From Hoeflea sp. BAL378 (lineage in GTDB: Bacteria > Pseudomonadota > Alphaproteobacteria > Rhizobiales > Rhizobiaceae): a stretch of 48,477 bases of DNA. Positions 1 through 8,464 of this stretch are shown piece by piece. The stretch is from positions 1 through 48,477 of the forward strand of contig NZ_JRJG01000116.1 in NCBI RefSeq assembly GCF_000759435.1. The letters run 5' to 3'. The notes beneath the pieces were generated by a model. It was not told the origin of the DNA, made no database searches, and saw only the letters and a list, made by a program, of their open reading frames with translations. The first letter of the stretch is position 1. Every line of letters begins with the position of its first letter. The position numbers and the translations under genes were made by a program.

Positions 1-95
1 CCATGCTCAATTCCGTCGCCAATGCCTTCGGCGCCGGCAAATCCAAGTCCTCAACCTCAACCGCAGCGTCCAATGACGACTGGGAGGAATTTTGA
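1..95 (+). CDS. Methyl-accepting chemotaxis protein, C-terminal tail (partial)
   Basis: This is an open frame entering from the left edge and ending in TGA at 93-95. The visible residues are a Gly/Ser/Thr/Ala-rich flexible linker followed by the C-terminal sequence DDWEEF. A terminal xWxxF pentapeptide on a flexible tether is the docking site for the methyltransferase CheR (and CheB) on chemoreceptors, and cheW follows at once. The stop codon shares one base with the cheW start (TGATG), so the two are translationally coupled. The signalling and ligand domains lie outside the window, so the call rests on the tail and the neighbour only. Confidence 0.6.
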   Translation, partial: MLNSVANAFGAGKSKSSTSTAASNDDWEEF

Positions 96-565
96 TGCAA
101 GACATAACAAAGAGTTCGGCCGACGCGGGCTTTCTCGAGATCATCTCGTTTCACCTGGGCAAGCAGGTCTTCTGCGTCAACATCATGTCGGTTCGCGAAA
201 TCCGCGGCTGGGCGCCATCGACGACGCTGCCGCATTCGCCGCCGCATGTGCTGGGCGTGATCAACCTGCGCGGCTCGGTGATCCCGGTGATCGACATGGC
301 GATCCGTCTCGGCCTCCAGCCGATCGAGCCGACCGAGCGCTCGGCCATCATCGTCACCAACATCGCCGGCAAGCTGGTGGGCCTCTTGGTCGAGAATGTC
401 TCCGACATGATCACTGTCAACACCTCCGAGCTGCAGCCCGCGCCCGATGTGCTGCCGGCGGCCGAGCGCGCGCTGACCAAGGCGATCATCCCGCACGACA
501 AGCAGATGATCTGCTATCTCGATCTGGACGCCCTGTTCGCCAGCGCCGAGGACATCGCCGCCTGA
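95..565 (+). CDS. cheW: Chemotaxis adaptor CheW
   Basis: This 156-residue protein is a single CheW domain. CheW bridges chemoreceptors and the kinase CheA in the cytoplasmic array. Family features seen are the strand FHLGKQVFCVNIMSVREI near residue 20, a VLGVINLRGSVIPVIDM block around residue 50, and GLLVENVSDMITV in the second half. ATG 95 is chosen over the TTG three bases upstream because GGGAGGAA lies 5 bases before it and the ATG overlaps the preceding stop. The partner upstream is a chemoreceptor, which suggests this CheW serves that receptor set. No cheA or cheY is in the window. Confidence 0.95.
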   Translation: MQDITKSSADAGFLEIISFHLGKQVFCVNIMSVREIRGWAPSTTLPHSPPHVLGVINLRGSVIPVIDMAIRLGLQPIEPTERSAIIVTNIAGKLVGLLVENVSDMITVNTSELQPAPDVLPAAERALTKAIIPHDKQMICYLDLDALFASAEDIAA

Positions 566-658
566 CAGGCGTCGTCCCAAGCCCGATCTTTCGCGCCGCG
601 TCTTCGCCCGAAGCCGCGGCGTTTGCCTTGCGGCCTCCGCCCGGTGACTGCGGGGCGT

Positions 659-1261
659 TCACCCGCCGAGCGCGTCGAAGGCCAGTTCCGAGACGATCAG
701 CCCGGTCATCACCATCATCACGGTGATGAAGATCGGGACCATCAGGTCGCCGCCCAGGCAGGCGCGGATCACCCGGTAATAGAGCCAGATCACCACCAGA
801 TAGACGAACAGCGAGACAAAGGCGTTGGCCGTCTCGGGCAGCGGCGCGAGATAGCGCAGCGCCGCGGGAAAGAACCCGACATAGGCCGACAGCAGACCGT
901 ACCAGTTGGTGACCACCACGAGCTGGGCGAATTTTCCGGACAGGCCGAAGAGCTGGGAGACCGCGAACAGCAGCGCCGCCGGCGCCACCCAGGCGGCCAC
1001 GTCGAAACTGGTCGAGACGAAGAAGAACCGGATCGTCTCGCCCGCGGTTTCGGGCCTGGTGTCGGGCAGCGCCCGCCACATGCCGGTCCACAGGAAGCAC
1101 TGCACCGGCCAGGCCCAGGCAAACACCCCGAAGGACCGCCAGAAGCCGTCCGGCGAGGCGTCGATGAGCCGCAGTCCCTCCGGCCGCTTCAGGATCAGAT
1201 AGAACAGCCCGGCCAGCGAGCGGCCGGCCTCCGCCCGCGACGGAACCAGTGTGCCCGCCAA
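659..1261 (-). CDS. Conserved multi-pass membrane protein downstream of dapE
   Basis: This 200-residue hydrophobic protein has about four to five predicted membrane segments, around residues 45-60, 88-110, 118-140, 147-165 and 172-195. I recognise no catalytic motif and the function is unknown. It starts at TTG 1261 only two bases after the dapE stop, and there is no earlier in-frame ATG, so it is the last gene of the dapD-DUF805-dapE transcript. It converges with cheW, and the 93-base gap between them shows no clear terminator. The family resembles Yip1-like integral membrane proteins in general shape, but this is not established from the sequence. Confidence 0.75.
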   Translation of the reverse strand: MAGTLVPSRAEAGRSLAGLFYLILKRPEGLRLIDASPDGFWRSFGVFAWAWPVQCFLWTGMWRALPDTRPETAGETIRFFFVSTSFDVAAWVAPAALLFAVSQLFGLSGKFAQLVVVTNWYGLLSAYVGFFPAALRYLAPLPETANAFVSLFVYLVVIWLYYRVIRACLGGDLMVPIFITVMMVMTGLIVSELAFDALGG

Positions 1262-1263
1262 GA

Positions 1264-2469
1264 TCAGCGGATCCCGGCGGCGGACCGGTGGTCGAACCAG
1301 CGCTCCAGGAATGTCTCGTAGATCCGGGTCAGGCTCTCGAGATCGCTGAGCGCGACGCGTTCGTCGACCATGTGCATGGTCTGCCCCACCAGGCCGAACT
1401 CGACCACGGGGCAGTAATCCTTGATGAAGCGGGCGTCCGAGGTGCCGCCGGTGGTCGACAGCGCCGGGGTCCGCCCCGTGGCCTCGCGGACCGCCGCCGA
1501 CAGCGTCTCGATCAGCGCGTCGTCGCGGGTCAGGAACGAGGGCGAGCTGCGCGGGGCAAATTCGACCCGGTAGCGCACGGGCTCGTGCCCGGCGCGCAGC
1601 CGCGTGTCTTTGGCGGCGCGCGCGAGCCGCGCGCGGAGTTCCGCCGCGAGGCTTTCGGCCGTCCAGATGTCGTTGAAACGGATGTTGAACGTCGCCGTCG
1701 TGCGCGCCGGGATGACATTGGCGGCGGGGTTGCCGGTGTCAACGCTGGTGAATTCCAGATTTGTGGGCGGAAACCGGTCATTGCCCGCATCGAGCGGCGG
1801 GTCGAGCAGGCCGTCCATCAGCGTCACCAGCCCGCTCAATGGATTGTCGGCCAGGTGCGGATAGGCCACGTGGCCCTGCACGCCCTCGACCGTGAGCACG
1901 CCCGACAGCGAGCCGCGCCGGCCGATCTTGATCATGTCGCCCATCTCGTTCGGGTTGGTGGGTTCGCCCACCACCGCCGCGTCCCAGCGCTCGCCCTTGG
2001 CGGCGGCATGGGCGAGCAGCTTCTCGGTGCCGTTGATCGACGGGCCTTCCTCGTCGCCGGTGATCAGCACCGACACCGATCCCTGCGGCGCGCCGCGGCG
2101 TTCGATCAGCCGCGCCAGGGCCGAGACGAAGCAGGCGATGCCGCCCTTCATGTCGACCGCGCCGCGGCCATACATGAAGCCGTCGACGATATCGGCGGAA
2201 AACGGGTCGCGGGTCCAGGCCTCGCGGTCTCCGGCCGGCACCACGTCGGTATGGCCGGCAAACATCAGGTGCGGCCCCTCGGTGCCCAGCCGGGAATAGA
2301 GATTGCCGACATCCGGCGTGCCCTCGTCGCTAAAGGTCACGGGGTCGTTGGAAAAGCCGAGTTCGCCCAGCATCTCGCCCAGCGTCGCCAGCGCGCCGCC
2401 GTCCTCGGGCGTGACGGAAGGGCAGCGGATCAGGGCGGCAAGGGTCTGGGCGGGATCGGTGAGGGTCAT
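1264..2469 (-). CDS. dapE: Succinyl-diaminopimelate desuccinylase DapE
   Basis: DapE hydrolyses N-succinyl-LL-2,6-diaminopimelate to LL-diaminopimelate and succinate in the lysine/peptidoglycan pathway in the cytoplasm. The 401-residue product is a di-zinc M20 peptidase. Visible motifs are GHTDVVP (metal His and catalytic Asp), GRGAVDMKGG (bridging Asp), ITGDEEGP (Glu base and ligand) and the C-terminal TTGGTSDARF and HMVDE, which supply the remaining ligands. A dimerisation domain with GHVAYPHLADNP lies in the middle. It shares a transcript with dapD, two genes upstream, which makes the acyl donor product one step earlier in the succinylase branch. Confidence 0.97.
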   Translation of the reverse strand: MTLTDPAQTLAALIRCPSVTPEDGGALATLGEMLGELGFSNDPVTFSDEGTPDVGNLYSRLGTEGPHLMFAGHTDVVPAGDREAWTRDPFSADIVDGFMYGRGAVDMKGGIACFVSALARLIERRGAPQGSVSVLITGDEEGPSINGTEKLLAHAAAKGERWDAAVVGEPTNPNEMGDMIKIGRRGSLSGVLTVEGVQGHVAYPHLADNPLSGLVTLMDGLLDPPLDAGNDRFPPTNLEFTSVDTGNPAANVIPARTTATFNIRFNDIWTAESLAAELRARLARAAKDTRLRAGHEPVRYRVEFAPRSSPSFLTRDDALIETLSAAVREATGRTPALSTTGGTSDARFIKDYCPVVEFGLVGQTMHMVDERVALSDLESLTRIYETFLERWFDHRSAAGIR

Positions 2470-2539
2470 GTCTCGTGATTAGCCGATTGGCCGGGACCTG
2501 TCGACTGGTCTCGCCACGGCGGGCGGTCCGCAACCGCCC

Positions 2540-2920
2540 TCAGTATCCCGGCTGGTCCGGGGCCGGGCCGTGGCGGTTGGGCCCCCTGACCGAGGGCCAG
2601 ATCACGATGATCAGCAGCATGAACAGCGACGCGGCCGGGATCACCAGGACACCCGCGAGGATGCCGGGAAGGCCGGCGTCGTGCAGCCGCTTGATGCTCA
2701 TCACCGCGATCGACCACGCGGCCGGCAGGAACGCCAGGAGAATGCCGAAGCCGGCCAGGGTGAGCGCGGTGCTGTCGGGGGCGGCGCGGACCGCCGCCGA
2801 GATCGGGATCGCCAGCACCAGCGTCCAGAACAGCATCGCCCAGGCATAGGTCAGCCGCGACAGCCGGCCCGAAACGCCGAACAGCAGCCAGCGCATTCTG
2901 GAGCCGGGTCGCCGCGCCAT
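2540..2920 (-). CDS. DUF805 family membrane protein
   Basis: This 126-residue protein has three to four membrane segments and the DUF805 hallmarks. These are an N-terminal Phe-Gly-x-x-Gly-Arg-Leu-Ser-Arg segment, the central motif MSIKRLHDAG, and a C-terminal PSVRGPNRHG tail. The biochemical role of DUF805 is not known. It lies between dapD (7-base gap) and dapE (70-base gap) on the same strand, an arrangement I associate with rhizobial genomes, and so is probably co-transcribed with them. ATG 2920 is used; an internal ATG at residue 9 is also possible. Confidence 0.85.
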   Translation of the reverse strand: MARRPGSRMRWLLFGVSGRLSRLTYAWAMLFWTLVLAIPISAAVRAAPDSTALTLAGFGILLAFLPAAWSIAVMSIKRLHDAGLPGILAGVLVIPAASLFMLLIIVIWPSVRGPNRHGPAPDQPGY

Positions 2921-2927
2921 GGCGCTG

Positions 2928-3782
<855 letters not shown>

Positions 3783-3926
3783 CGTGGCGATTCCTTAAGG
3801 TTCAGCGTCTAGTGTGACGGCCATGGGCACGGGGAGCCGGACCGTCAGCGTGGTTGCACTTCTCCTAAGCGAGGCAGGGCGCGGGGTCAATTCCGACGCC
3901 GCCAAAGCCAGAACGGGAATTTGCAG

Positions 3927-4781
3927 ATGAATGCCAAGCGTACCAATCAGGTCTGGGATCCACTCGCCGACAGCAGCCTGGACAAGCAGCGCGCCGAACG
4001 GCAGCCGAAAACGCCGCAGAGCATGTCGCCGACCTACCGGCTGGCCTATGCCGACGAGGAGTTCCTCTGCCGCGAGGAACTGCGGCCGGTGCGGCTGCAG
4101 CTCGAACTGCTCAAGTCCGAGCTCATCCTTGCGGAGGCCGGAATCCGCTCGACGGTGGTGATGTTCGGCGGCGCCCGCATTCCCGAGCCGGGCAAGGCGC
4201 CCTGGGCCGCCAAGAACGAGACCCAGGCGAAGAACCTGACCGCGGCGGCGAAATATTACGACGAGGCCCGCGCCTTCGCCCGGCTGTGCTCGACCCATTC
4301 GCTTGCCGCCGATGGCAAGGAGTTCGTCGTGGTCACCGGCGGCGGGCCGGGGGTGATGGAGGCGGGAAACCGCGGCGCCCACGATGTCGGCGCGGCCTCG
4401 ATCGGCCTCAACGTGGTGCTGCCGCACGAGCAGGCGCCCAACCAGTATGTCACGCCGGAACTCAGCCTCAACTTCCACTATTTCGCCATCCGCAAGATGC
4501 ATTTCCTGATGCGGGCCCGGGCGATCGCCATCTTCCCGGGCGGCTTCGGGACGATGGACGAGCTGTTCGAATCGCTCACCCTGATCCAGACCGGCCGCAT
4601 GGAGCATGTGCCGCTGATCCTGTTCGGCTCGGAGTTCTGGAACCGGATCGTCGATTTCCAGGCGCTCGCCGATTTCGGCACGATCTCGCCGGGCGATCTC
4701 GACCTGATCAGCTTCGTCGACACCGCCGCCGACGCCTGGTCGATCATCCAGGAGCATTACGGGATCACCTCCGCCGCATGA
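3927..4781 (+). CDS. LOG family protein (TIGR00730-like, Rossmann fold)
   Basis: This 284-residue protein carries the lysine-decarboxylase-like LOG signatures GGGPGVMEAGNRGA (near residue 140) and PGGFGTMDE (near 205). Members with both motifs hydrolyse cytokinin riboside 5'-monophosphates or other nucleoside monophosphates at the N-glycosidic bond. The physiological substrate in bacteria such as this is uncertain. It is longer than plant LOG proteins because of about 75 extra N-terminal residues. ATG 3927 is preferred over TTG 3921; GGGAA lies 7 bases upstream. It is divergent from dapD and converges on the EF-hand gene at a shared terminator. Confidence 0.88.
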   Translation: MNAKRTNQVWDPLADSSLDKQRAERQPKTPQSMSPTYRLAYADEEFLCREELRPVRLQLELLKSELILAEAGIRSTVVMFGGARIPEPGKAPWAAKNETQAKNLTAAAKYYDEARAFARLCSTHSLAADGKEFVVVTGGGPGVMEAGNRGAHDVGAASIGLNVVLPHEQAPNQYVTPELSLNFHYFAIRKMHFLMRARAIAIFPGGFGTMDELFESLTLIQTGRMEHVPLILFGSEFWNRIVDFQALADFGTISPGDLDLISFVDTAADAWSIIQEHYGITSAA

Positions 4782-4815
4782 AAAAGCCAGGCCGGACAGG
4801 GTCCGGCCTGGCTCT
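4781..4815. terminator. Bidirectional intrinsic terminator between the LOG and EF-hand genes
   Basis: An 11-bp perfect inverted repeat (4786-4796 with 4802-4812, core GCCAGGCCGGA) encloses a 5-base loop. AAAAA flanks it on the left and a T-rich TCTATCTT on the right. The A5 tract becomes U5 for transcripts of the minus-strand EF-hand gene, so it should work best in that direction, with the plus direction also served. Confidence 0.8.
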
Positions 4816-4838
4816 ATCTTGCGTCTGATCCGGCGGGA

Positions 4839-5399
4839 TCAGTTGTTGTCGGCGCGCTCGCGATAGAAGTCGGTGATGTCGATCTTCTTGTCGCCATTGC
4901 GGTCGAAGCGCTCGAACATCTTGCTGTCGACGGCGGTGAATTCCTGAAGGCTGATCTCGCCGTTCTTGTCGGCGTCGATCCGCTCCATCCTCATGCCGCC
5001 GCGCCGGTCGTCCCGGCCCTTGCCGTCGTGCTTGCCTGCCATGCGGCCGTCACGGTCGCCGGGCTTGCCCTTCATGTCGCCCTTCCCGGCGTCGCGCTCG
5101 GCGCGGCGCTCTTCGCGGTTCTTCTGGCGCATCTCCATGCGCTGCTCGCCGAAGGCCTTGAGCTCGGTCTCGCTCAGCGTGCCGGACTTGTCGGTGTCGA
5201 CGGCCTGGAACATGGCCTGGCGATGGGCCGAGATCTCCTCGGGCAGGACGATGCCGTCCCGGTTGGCGTCGAAGCGTTCCATCATGCGGGCGACGGGCGG
5301 TCCCTTGCGGGGGCCGTCGCCGCGCTGGGCGGCCATGGCGGGAGCCGCGACGGAGGCGACAAGGGCGGCGGCGAGTGCGGTGAGAAGAAGTTTTTTCAT
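4839..5399 (-). CDS. Secreted EF-hand calcium-binding protein
   Basis: This 186-residue protein starts at ATG 5399 with a Sec signal peptide (MKKLLLTALAAALVASVAAP, cleavage likely after AMA). The open frame runs further upstream, but the signal peptide and a GAGGAA 8 bases before ATG set the start. Four EF-hand loops are visible: DANRDGIVLPEE, DTDKSGTLSETE, DADKNGEISLQE and DRNGDKKIDITD, in two pairs. A highly charged Arg/Lys/Asp/Gly linker of about 60 residues separates the pairs and is probably disordered. It is likely a periplasmic or extracellular Ca2+ sensor or buffer. Its partner is unknown, and it is transcribed alone. Confidence 0.85.
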   Translation of the reverse strand: MKKLLLTALAAALVASVAAPAMAAQRGDGPRKGPPVARMMERFDANRDGIVLPEEISAHRQAMFQAVDTDKSGTLSETELKAFGEQRMEMRQKNREERRAERDAGKGDMKGKPGDRDGRMAGKHDGKGRDDRRGGMRMERIDADKNGEISLQEFTAVDSKMFERFDRNGDKKIDITDFYRERADNN

Positions 5400-5440
5400 G
5401 GTCTGGTTCCTCGAGTGGGGCTTGATGATTTTGCCTCCCC

Positions 5441-5490
5441 AATGTGGACCGCCGCAGCGCCCGCCACCACTTAAACCCCTGTAATGTGGA
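5441..5490. promoter_or_regulatory. Direct repeat AATGTGGA upstream of the EF-hand gene
   Basis: The octamer AATGTGGA occurs at 5441-5448 and again at 5483-5490, each preceded closely by CCCC. The period is 42 bp, or four helical turns. Both copies lie in the 142-base gap upstream of the EF-hand gene start (5399) and downstream of the HAD gene, where an activator would bind. No known regulator is matched. Confidence 0.25.
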
Positions 5491-5541
5491 TTAAAACTTG
5501 GCAAGGTTTGGCGCAAGGCCTTGCCGCGCCCTTGCCCGGGC

Positions 5542-6249
5542 TCAGGCCACCGCGGCGGCCAGGAAGGCCGCCAGATCATCGGTGATGTGGTCGATATGGG
5601 CGCCGTCCTTGCCCTCGTGCTCCCAGACCTCGTCGAGCACCTGGTCGAGATTGTTGGGCACGATCAGCACGGTGCGCATCCCCAGCTCGTGCGGCGCCAC
5701 CAGGTTGCGCGGCAGATCCTCGAACATCGCCGCCTTGTCCTTGTGCACCCCGTGCCGGGCGAGAAACCGGTCGTAGGTCGCCGGCGCCGGCTTCGGCTGC
5801 AGGTCGGCGGCGATGATGTCGAAGATGTCGTCGAAATCGTCGAGGATCCCCAAGGCCCGCGCCGTCCGCTCCGCATGTGGCGTGTCGCCATTGGTGAAAA
5901 TGAACTTCCGGCCCGGCAGCGCCCGGATCGCCGCGCCCAGCGCCGGATCGGGCTTGACCCAGGAATAGTCGATGTCGTGCACCTTCTCGAGGAAATCGCT
6001 GGCATTGATGCCGTGGTTGAGGATCAGGCCCTGCAGCGTGGTGCCGTGCTCCCGGTAATATTGCTTCTGGATGGAGCGCGCGGCGTCGTGATCGAGATCG
6101 AGCAGGTCCTGGACATAGGCCGTCATCTTCTTGTCGATCTGCGAGAACAGGTCGGTGTGGCGCGGATAGAGCGTGTTGTCGAGATCGAACACCCATTCGG
6201 TGACATGGGCGAAATCGGCGGGATCGGGCAAGGCCGATTTATGGGTCAT
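5542..6249 (-). CDS. Pyrimidine 5'-nucleotidase-like HAD hydrolase
   Basis: This 235-residue HAD-superfamily protein resembles the yeast Sdt1/Phm8-type pyrimidine 5'-nucleotidases, which dephosphorylate UMP and CMP. Motif I is FDLDNTLYP at residues 21-29, with nucleophile Asp22 and acid/base Asp24. Motif II is FTNGD, and motifs III/IV lie around KPAPATYDRF and MFEDLPRNL. ATG 6249 is chosen over an upstream ATG because GAGG sits 7 bases before it and the extra 26 residues do not look like family sequence. The gene is found near argB in rhizobia. Exact substrate is inference. Confidence 0.85.
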   Translation of the reverse strand: MTHKSALPDPADFAHVTEWVFDLDNTLYPRHTDLFSQIDKKMTAYVQDLLDLDHDAARSIQKQYYREHGTTLQGLILNHGINASDFLEKVHDIDYSWVKPDPALGAAIRALPGRKFIFTNGDTPHAERTARALGILDDFDDIFDIIAADLQPKPAPATYDRFLARHGVHKDKAAMFEDLPRNLVAPHELGMRTVLIVPNNLDQVLDEVWEHEGKDGAHIDHITDDLAAFLAAAVA

Positions 6250-6279
6250 GCGAACCTCGGTGGGTTGGTGGGACGAGTG

Positions 6280-6308
6280 ATACTTGTGGCGGAACCCTCG
6301 ACCGTCAA
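6280..6308 (-). promoter_or_regulatory. Candidate sigma-70 promoter for the HAD nucleotidase gene
   Basis: Read on the minus strand, TTGACG (6308-6303) and AAGTAT (6285-6280) are separated by 17 bases and end 31 bases before the ATG. The -35 is good and the -10 is weak. Confidence 0.35.
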
Positions 6309-6499
6309 GCGTTAACGGTTCCATCAATTTCCGGGGATATTAGAAAAGTATAATATGGTCCCGTTTGCAGGCTTTGTGCCGGAATCGCCCGGCTTTCGCC
6401 CGCGGCCGGATTGTCATGGTTCATTCCGGGGCACCCCGCCCGGCCGTAAACGCCAGATTTACCTAGTCTGTACACCTGCTGTCAAAACTATCCTGCGAT

Positions 6500-6511
6500 G
6501 TGACGCGTCAC
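6500..6511. promoter_or_regulatory. 12-bp palindrome upstream of the diguanylate cyclase gene
   Basis: GTGACGCGTCAC at 6500-6511 is a perfect palindrome 21 bases before the chosen start codon (6533). It may be an operator. It also contains a GTG that could serve as an alternative start. The rest of the 283-base gap 6250-6532 holds an A/T-rich patch with TATAAT at 6349-6354 but no good -35 partner. Confidence 0.3.
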
Positions 6512-6532
6512 GGACATCAGGAATCGCTTAAC

Positions 6533-7351
6533 ATGCAGTCTCCCGGCCGATCGCCGACAATTTCCCGCGCCATGATCAGGAAGATCGGCGTCCTGACGGT
6601 TGGGTCGGTGGCGCTTTCCGTGCTGATCACCGGCATGATCATGCTCCTGCTCGGCGCCGGCCCGGACGGCACCCGGCTGGCACTGACCATCGCCGGGTTC
6701 TGCCCGCTGGTGGTGACGCCGCCGGCGACGTTTCTGTTTTACCGGCAGACGCTGGAGCTCGAGCTGGCGCACCAGGCCCTGCACGAGGCGCACAGGAACC
6801 TGTTTGCGATTCACGCCGAGCTCAAGGCCGCGCACGAGCGGCTGGAGCACCGGGCGAGCCATGACGGCATGACCGGCCTCGCCAACCGCGAGACCTTCCA
6901 CGAGCGTCTGTCCGAGATCAAGCGCGGAGCCGGCCGCGGCTATCTGCTGATGATCGACGCCGACAGGTTCAAGCAGATCAACGACGAATTCGGCCATGAT
7001 GCCGGCGACCGCGCCCTGCTGGCGATTGCCGGTGCCATATCCGGCTCGATCCGGCCCACCGACTTCGCCGCCCGCATCGGCGGCGAGGAATTCGCCATCG
7101 TGCTGCGCGACGCCGGCGTGGAGGAGACGCTGCTGATCGCCGAGCGGGTCCGCGCCAATGTCGAGCGGATGTCGGTGACCACGGCGGACGGCACGCCGTT
7201 CAAGGTCACGATCAGCGTCGGCTGCGCCGCCTTCGCCGGCGCCTCTCACACCAAGGAGATCATGCGCGCCGCCGACCGCGCGCTCTACGAGGCCAAGGGC
7301 GGCGGCCGCAATCAGGTGCGCATCGAAACCAGCGTGACCCGCGCGGCCTGA
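6533..7351 (+). CDS. Membrane-bound diguanylate cyclase (GGDEF)
   Basis: The product makes cyclic di-GMP from two GTP. The 272 residues comprise two membrane helices (about 18-40 and 47-70), a probable signalling coiled coil (72-107), then a GGDEF domain. The active-site motif is GGEEF at 183-187, a functional variant. The upstream RPTD (174-177) fits the RxxD inhibitory site, so product feedback is expected. ATG 6533 has CAGGAA 9 bases upstream; a GTG start at 6500 would add 11 residues. No sensory domain beyond the membrane hairpin is seen, and no EAL domain. It stands alone. Confidence 0.92.
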   Translation: MQSPGRSPTISRAMIRKIGVLTVGSVALSVLITGMIMLLLGAGPDGTRLALTIAGFCPLVVTPPATFLFYRQTLELELAHQALHEAHRNLFAIHAELKAAHERLEHRASHDGMTGLANRETFHERLSEIKRGAGRGYLLMIDADRFKQINDEFGHDAGDRALLAIAGAISGSIRPTDFAARIGGEEFAIVLRDAGVEETLLIAERVRANVERMSVTTADGTPFKVTISVGCAAFAGASHTKEIMRAADRALYEAKGGGRNQVRIETSVTRAA

Positions 7352-7496
7352 GGCCCGCCCTGTTCGGCGCGCATCCGGCTTGTCGCGATGCGCATCCGGC
7401 TGTAGACCCGTTGGATCATGCCGGCCGCTCCGCCATCCCGGTCCCCTGAGGCGGGCGGCGGCGCCGTCCCCCTCGAACAGGATTCAGACCGCCAAG

Positions 7497-8399
7497 ATGG
7501 AAACCTGGGTGCTCATCACCATCGCCGCGGCGTTCCTGCAGAACATCCGCTCGGTCCTGCAAAAGCACCTCAAGGGAGTGATGGGCACCGCCGGCGCGAC
7601 CTTCGTGCGCTTCGGCTTCGGCGTGCCCTTCGCGCTGGGCTACGTGGCGCTGCTGGCCTTGGCGCTCGACTATCCGATCCCCCGGCTCTCGCCGGTCTTC
7701 GGCTTCTGGGTCACGCTCGCGGCGCTGGCCCAGATCGCCGCACAGGCCCTGCTGATCCAGATGTTCGGCCATCGCAACTTCACCGTCGGCACCGCCTATT
7801 CGCGCACAGAGCCGGCCCAGGCGGCGCTGTTCGGCCTGATATTCGTCGGCGACCGGGTCAGCGGCGGCACGCTCGCCGCCATCGCCATCAGCCTGGTCGG
7901 CGTCGTGCTGATCTCCGTCGCCCGCTCCGCGACCGGCGCCTCGGCGCTCATGCGCTCGGTGTTCTCCCGCACCGCCGCACTTGGACTGGCGTCGGGCACC
8001 ATGTTCGGCATCGCCGCCGTCGCCTACCGCGCCGCCTCGCTGTCGCTCGAAGGCCCCAACTTCATGATGCAGGCCGCCGTCACCCTGCTTGCGTCGATCA
8101 TCCTGCAAACCCTCGTCATGCTGGTGTGGATGTGGTTCAGGGCGCCCGGAGAGCTCGGCCGGATCCGCGCCGCCTGGAGGATCTCGGCGCTGGTCGGCCT
8201 GGTCGGCGCCACCGCGTCCTTCGGCTGGTTCATGGCCATGACGCTGCAGACCGCGGCCGCGGTCAAGGCGCTCGCGCAGGTGGAAATGATTTTCACCTTC
8301 GCATCGTCGGTGCTAGTCTTCCGCGAGCACGTCAACAAGCTCGAAATAGCCGGCTGCGTTCTCATCGTGGCGGGTATCCTTGTGCTCCTGCTGGTCTGA
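7497..8399 (+). CDS. EamA/DMT-family inner-membrane transporter
   Basis: This 300-residue protein has about ten membrane segments arranged as two five-helix EamA repeats. The repeat ends are seen in LAAIAISLVGVVLISVA and LEIAGCVLIVAGILVLLLV. Family members export or import metabolites such as amino acids, and no specific substrate can be read here. The start is ATG 7497 (METWVLI...), directly ahead of the first hydrophobic helix. The open frame upstream has no membrane or family character. The following lipoprotein gene begins 65 bases later in another frame. Confidence 0.85.
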   Translation: METWVLITIAAAFLQNIRSVLQKHLKGVMGTAGATFVRFGFGVPFALGYVALLALALDYPIPRLSPVFGFWVTLAALAQIAAQALLIQMFGHRNFTVGTAYSRTEPAQAALFGLIFVGDRVSGGTLAAIAISLVGVVLISVARSATGASALMRSVFSRTAALGLASGTMFGIAAVAYRAASLSLEGPNFMMQAAVTLLASIILQTLVMLVWMWFRAPGELGRIRAAWRISALVGLVGATASFGWFMAMTLQTAAAVKALAQVEMIFTFASSVLVFREHVNKLEIAGCVLIVAGILVLLLV

Positions 8400-8464
8400 G
8401 CCGTACGATGCCGATGGCGGCCCGCCCGGGCGCGGCCGCTGTCTTGAAACCGAACGGGATTCCC

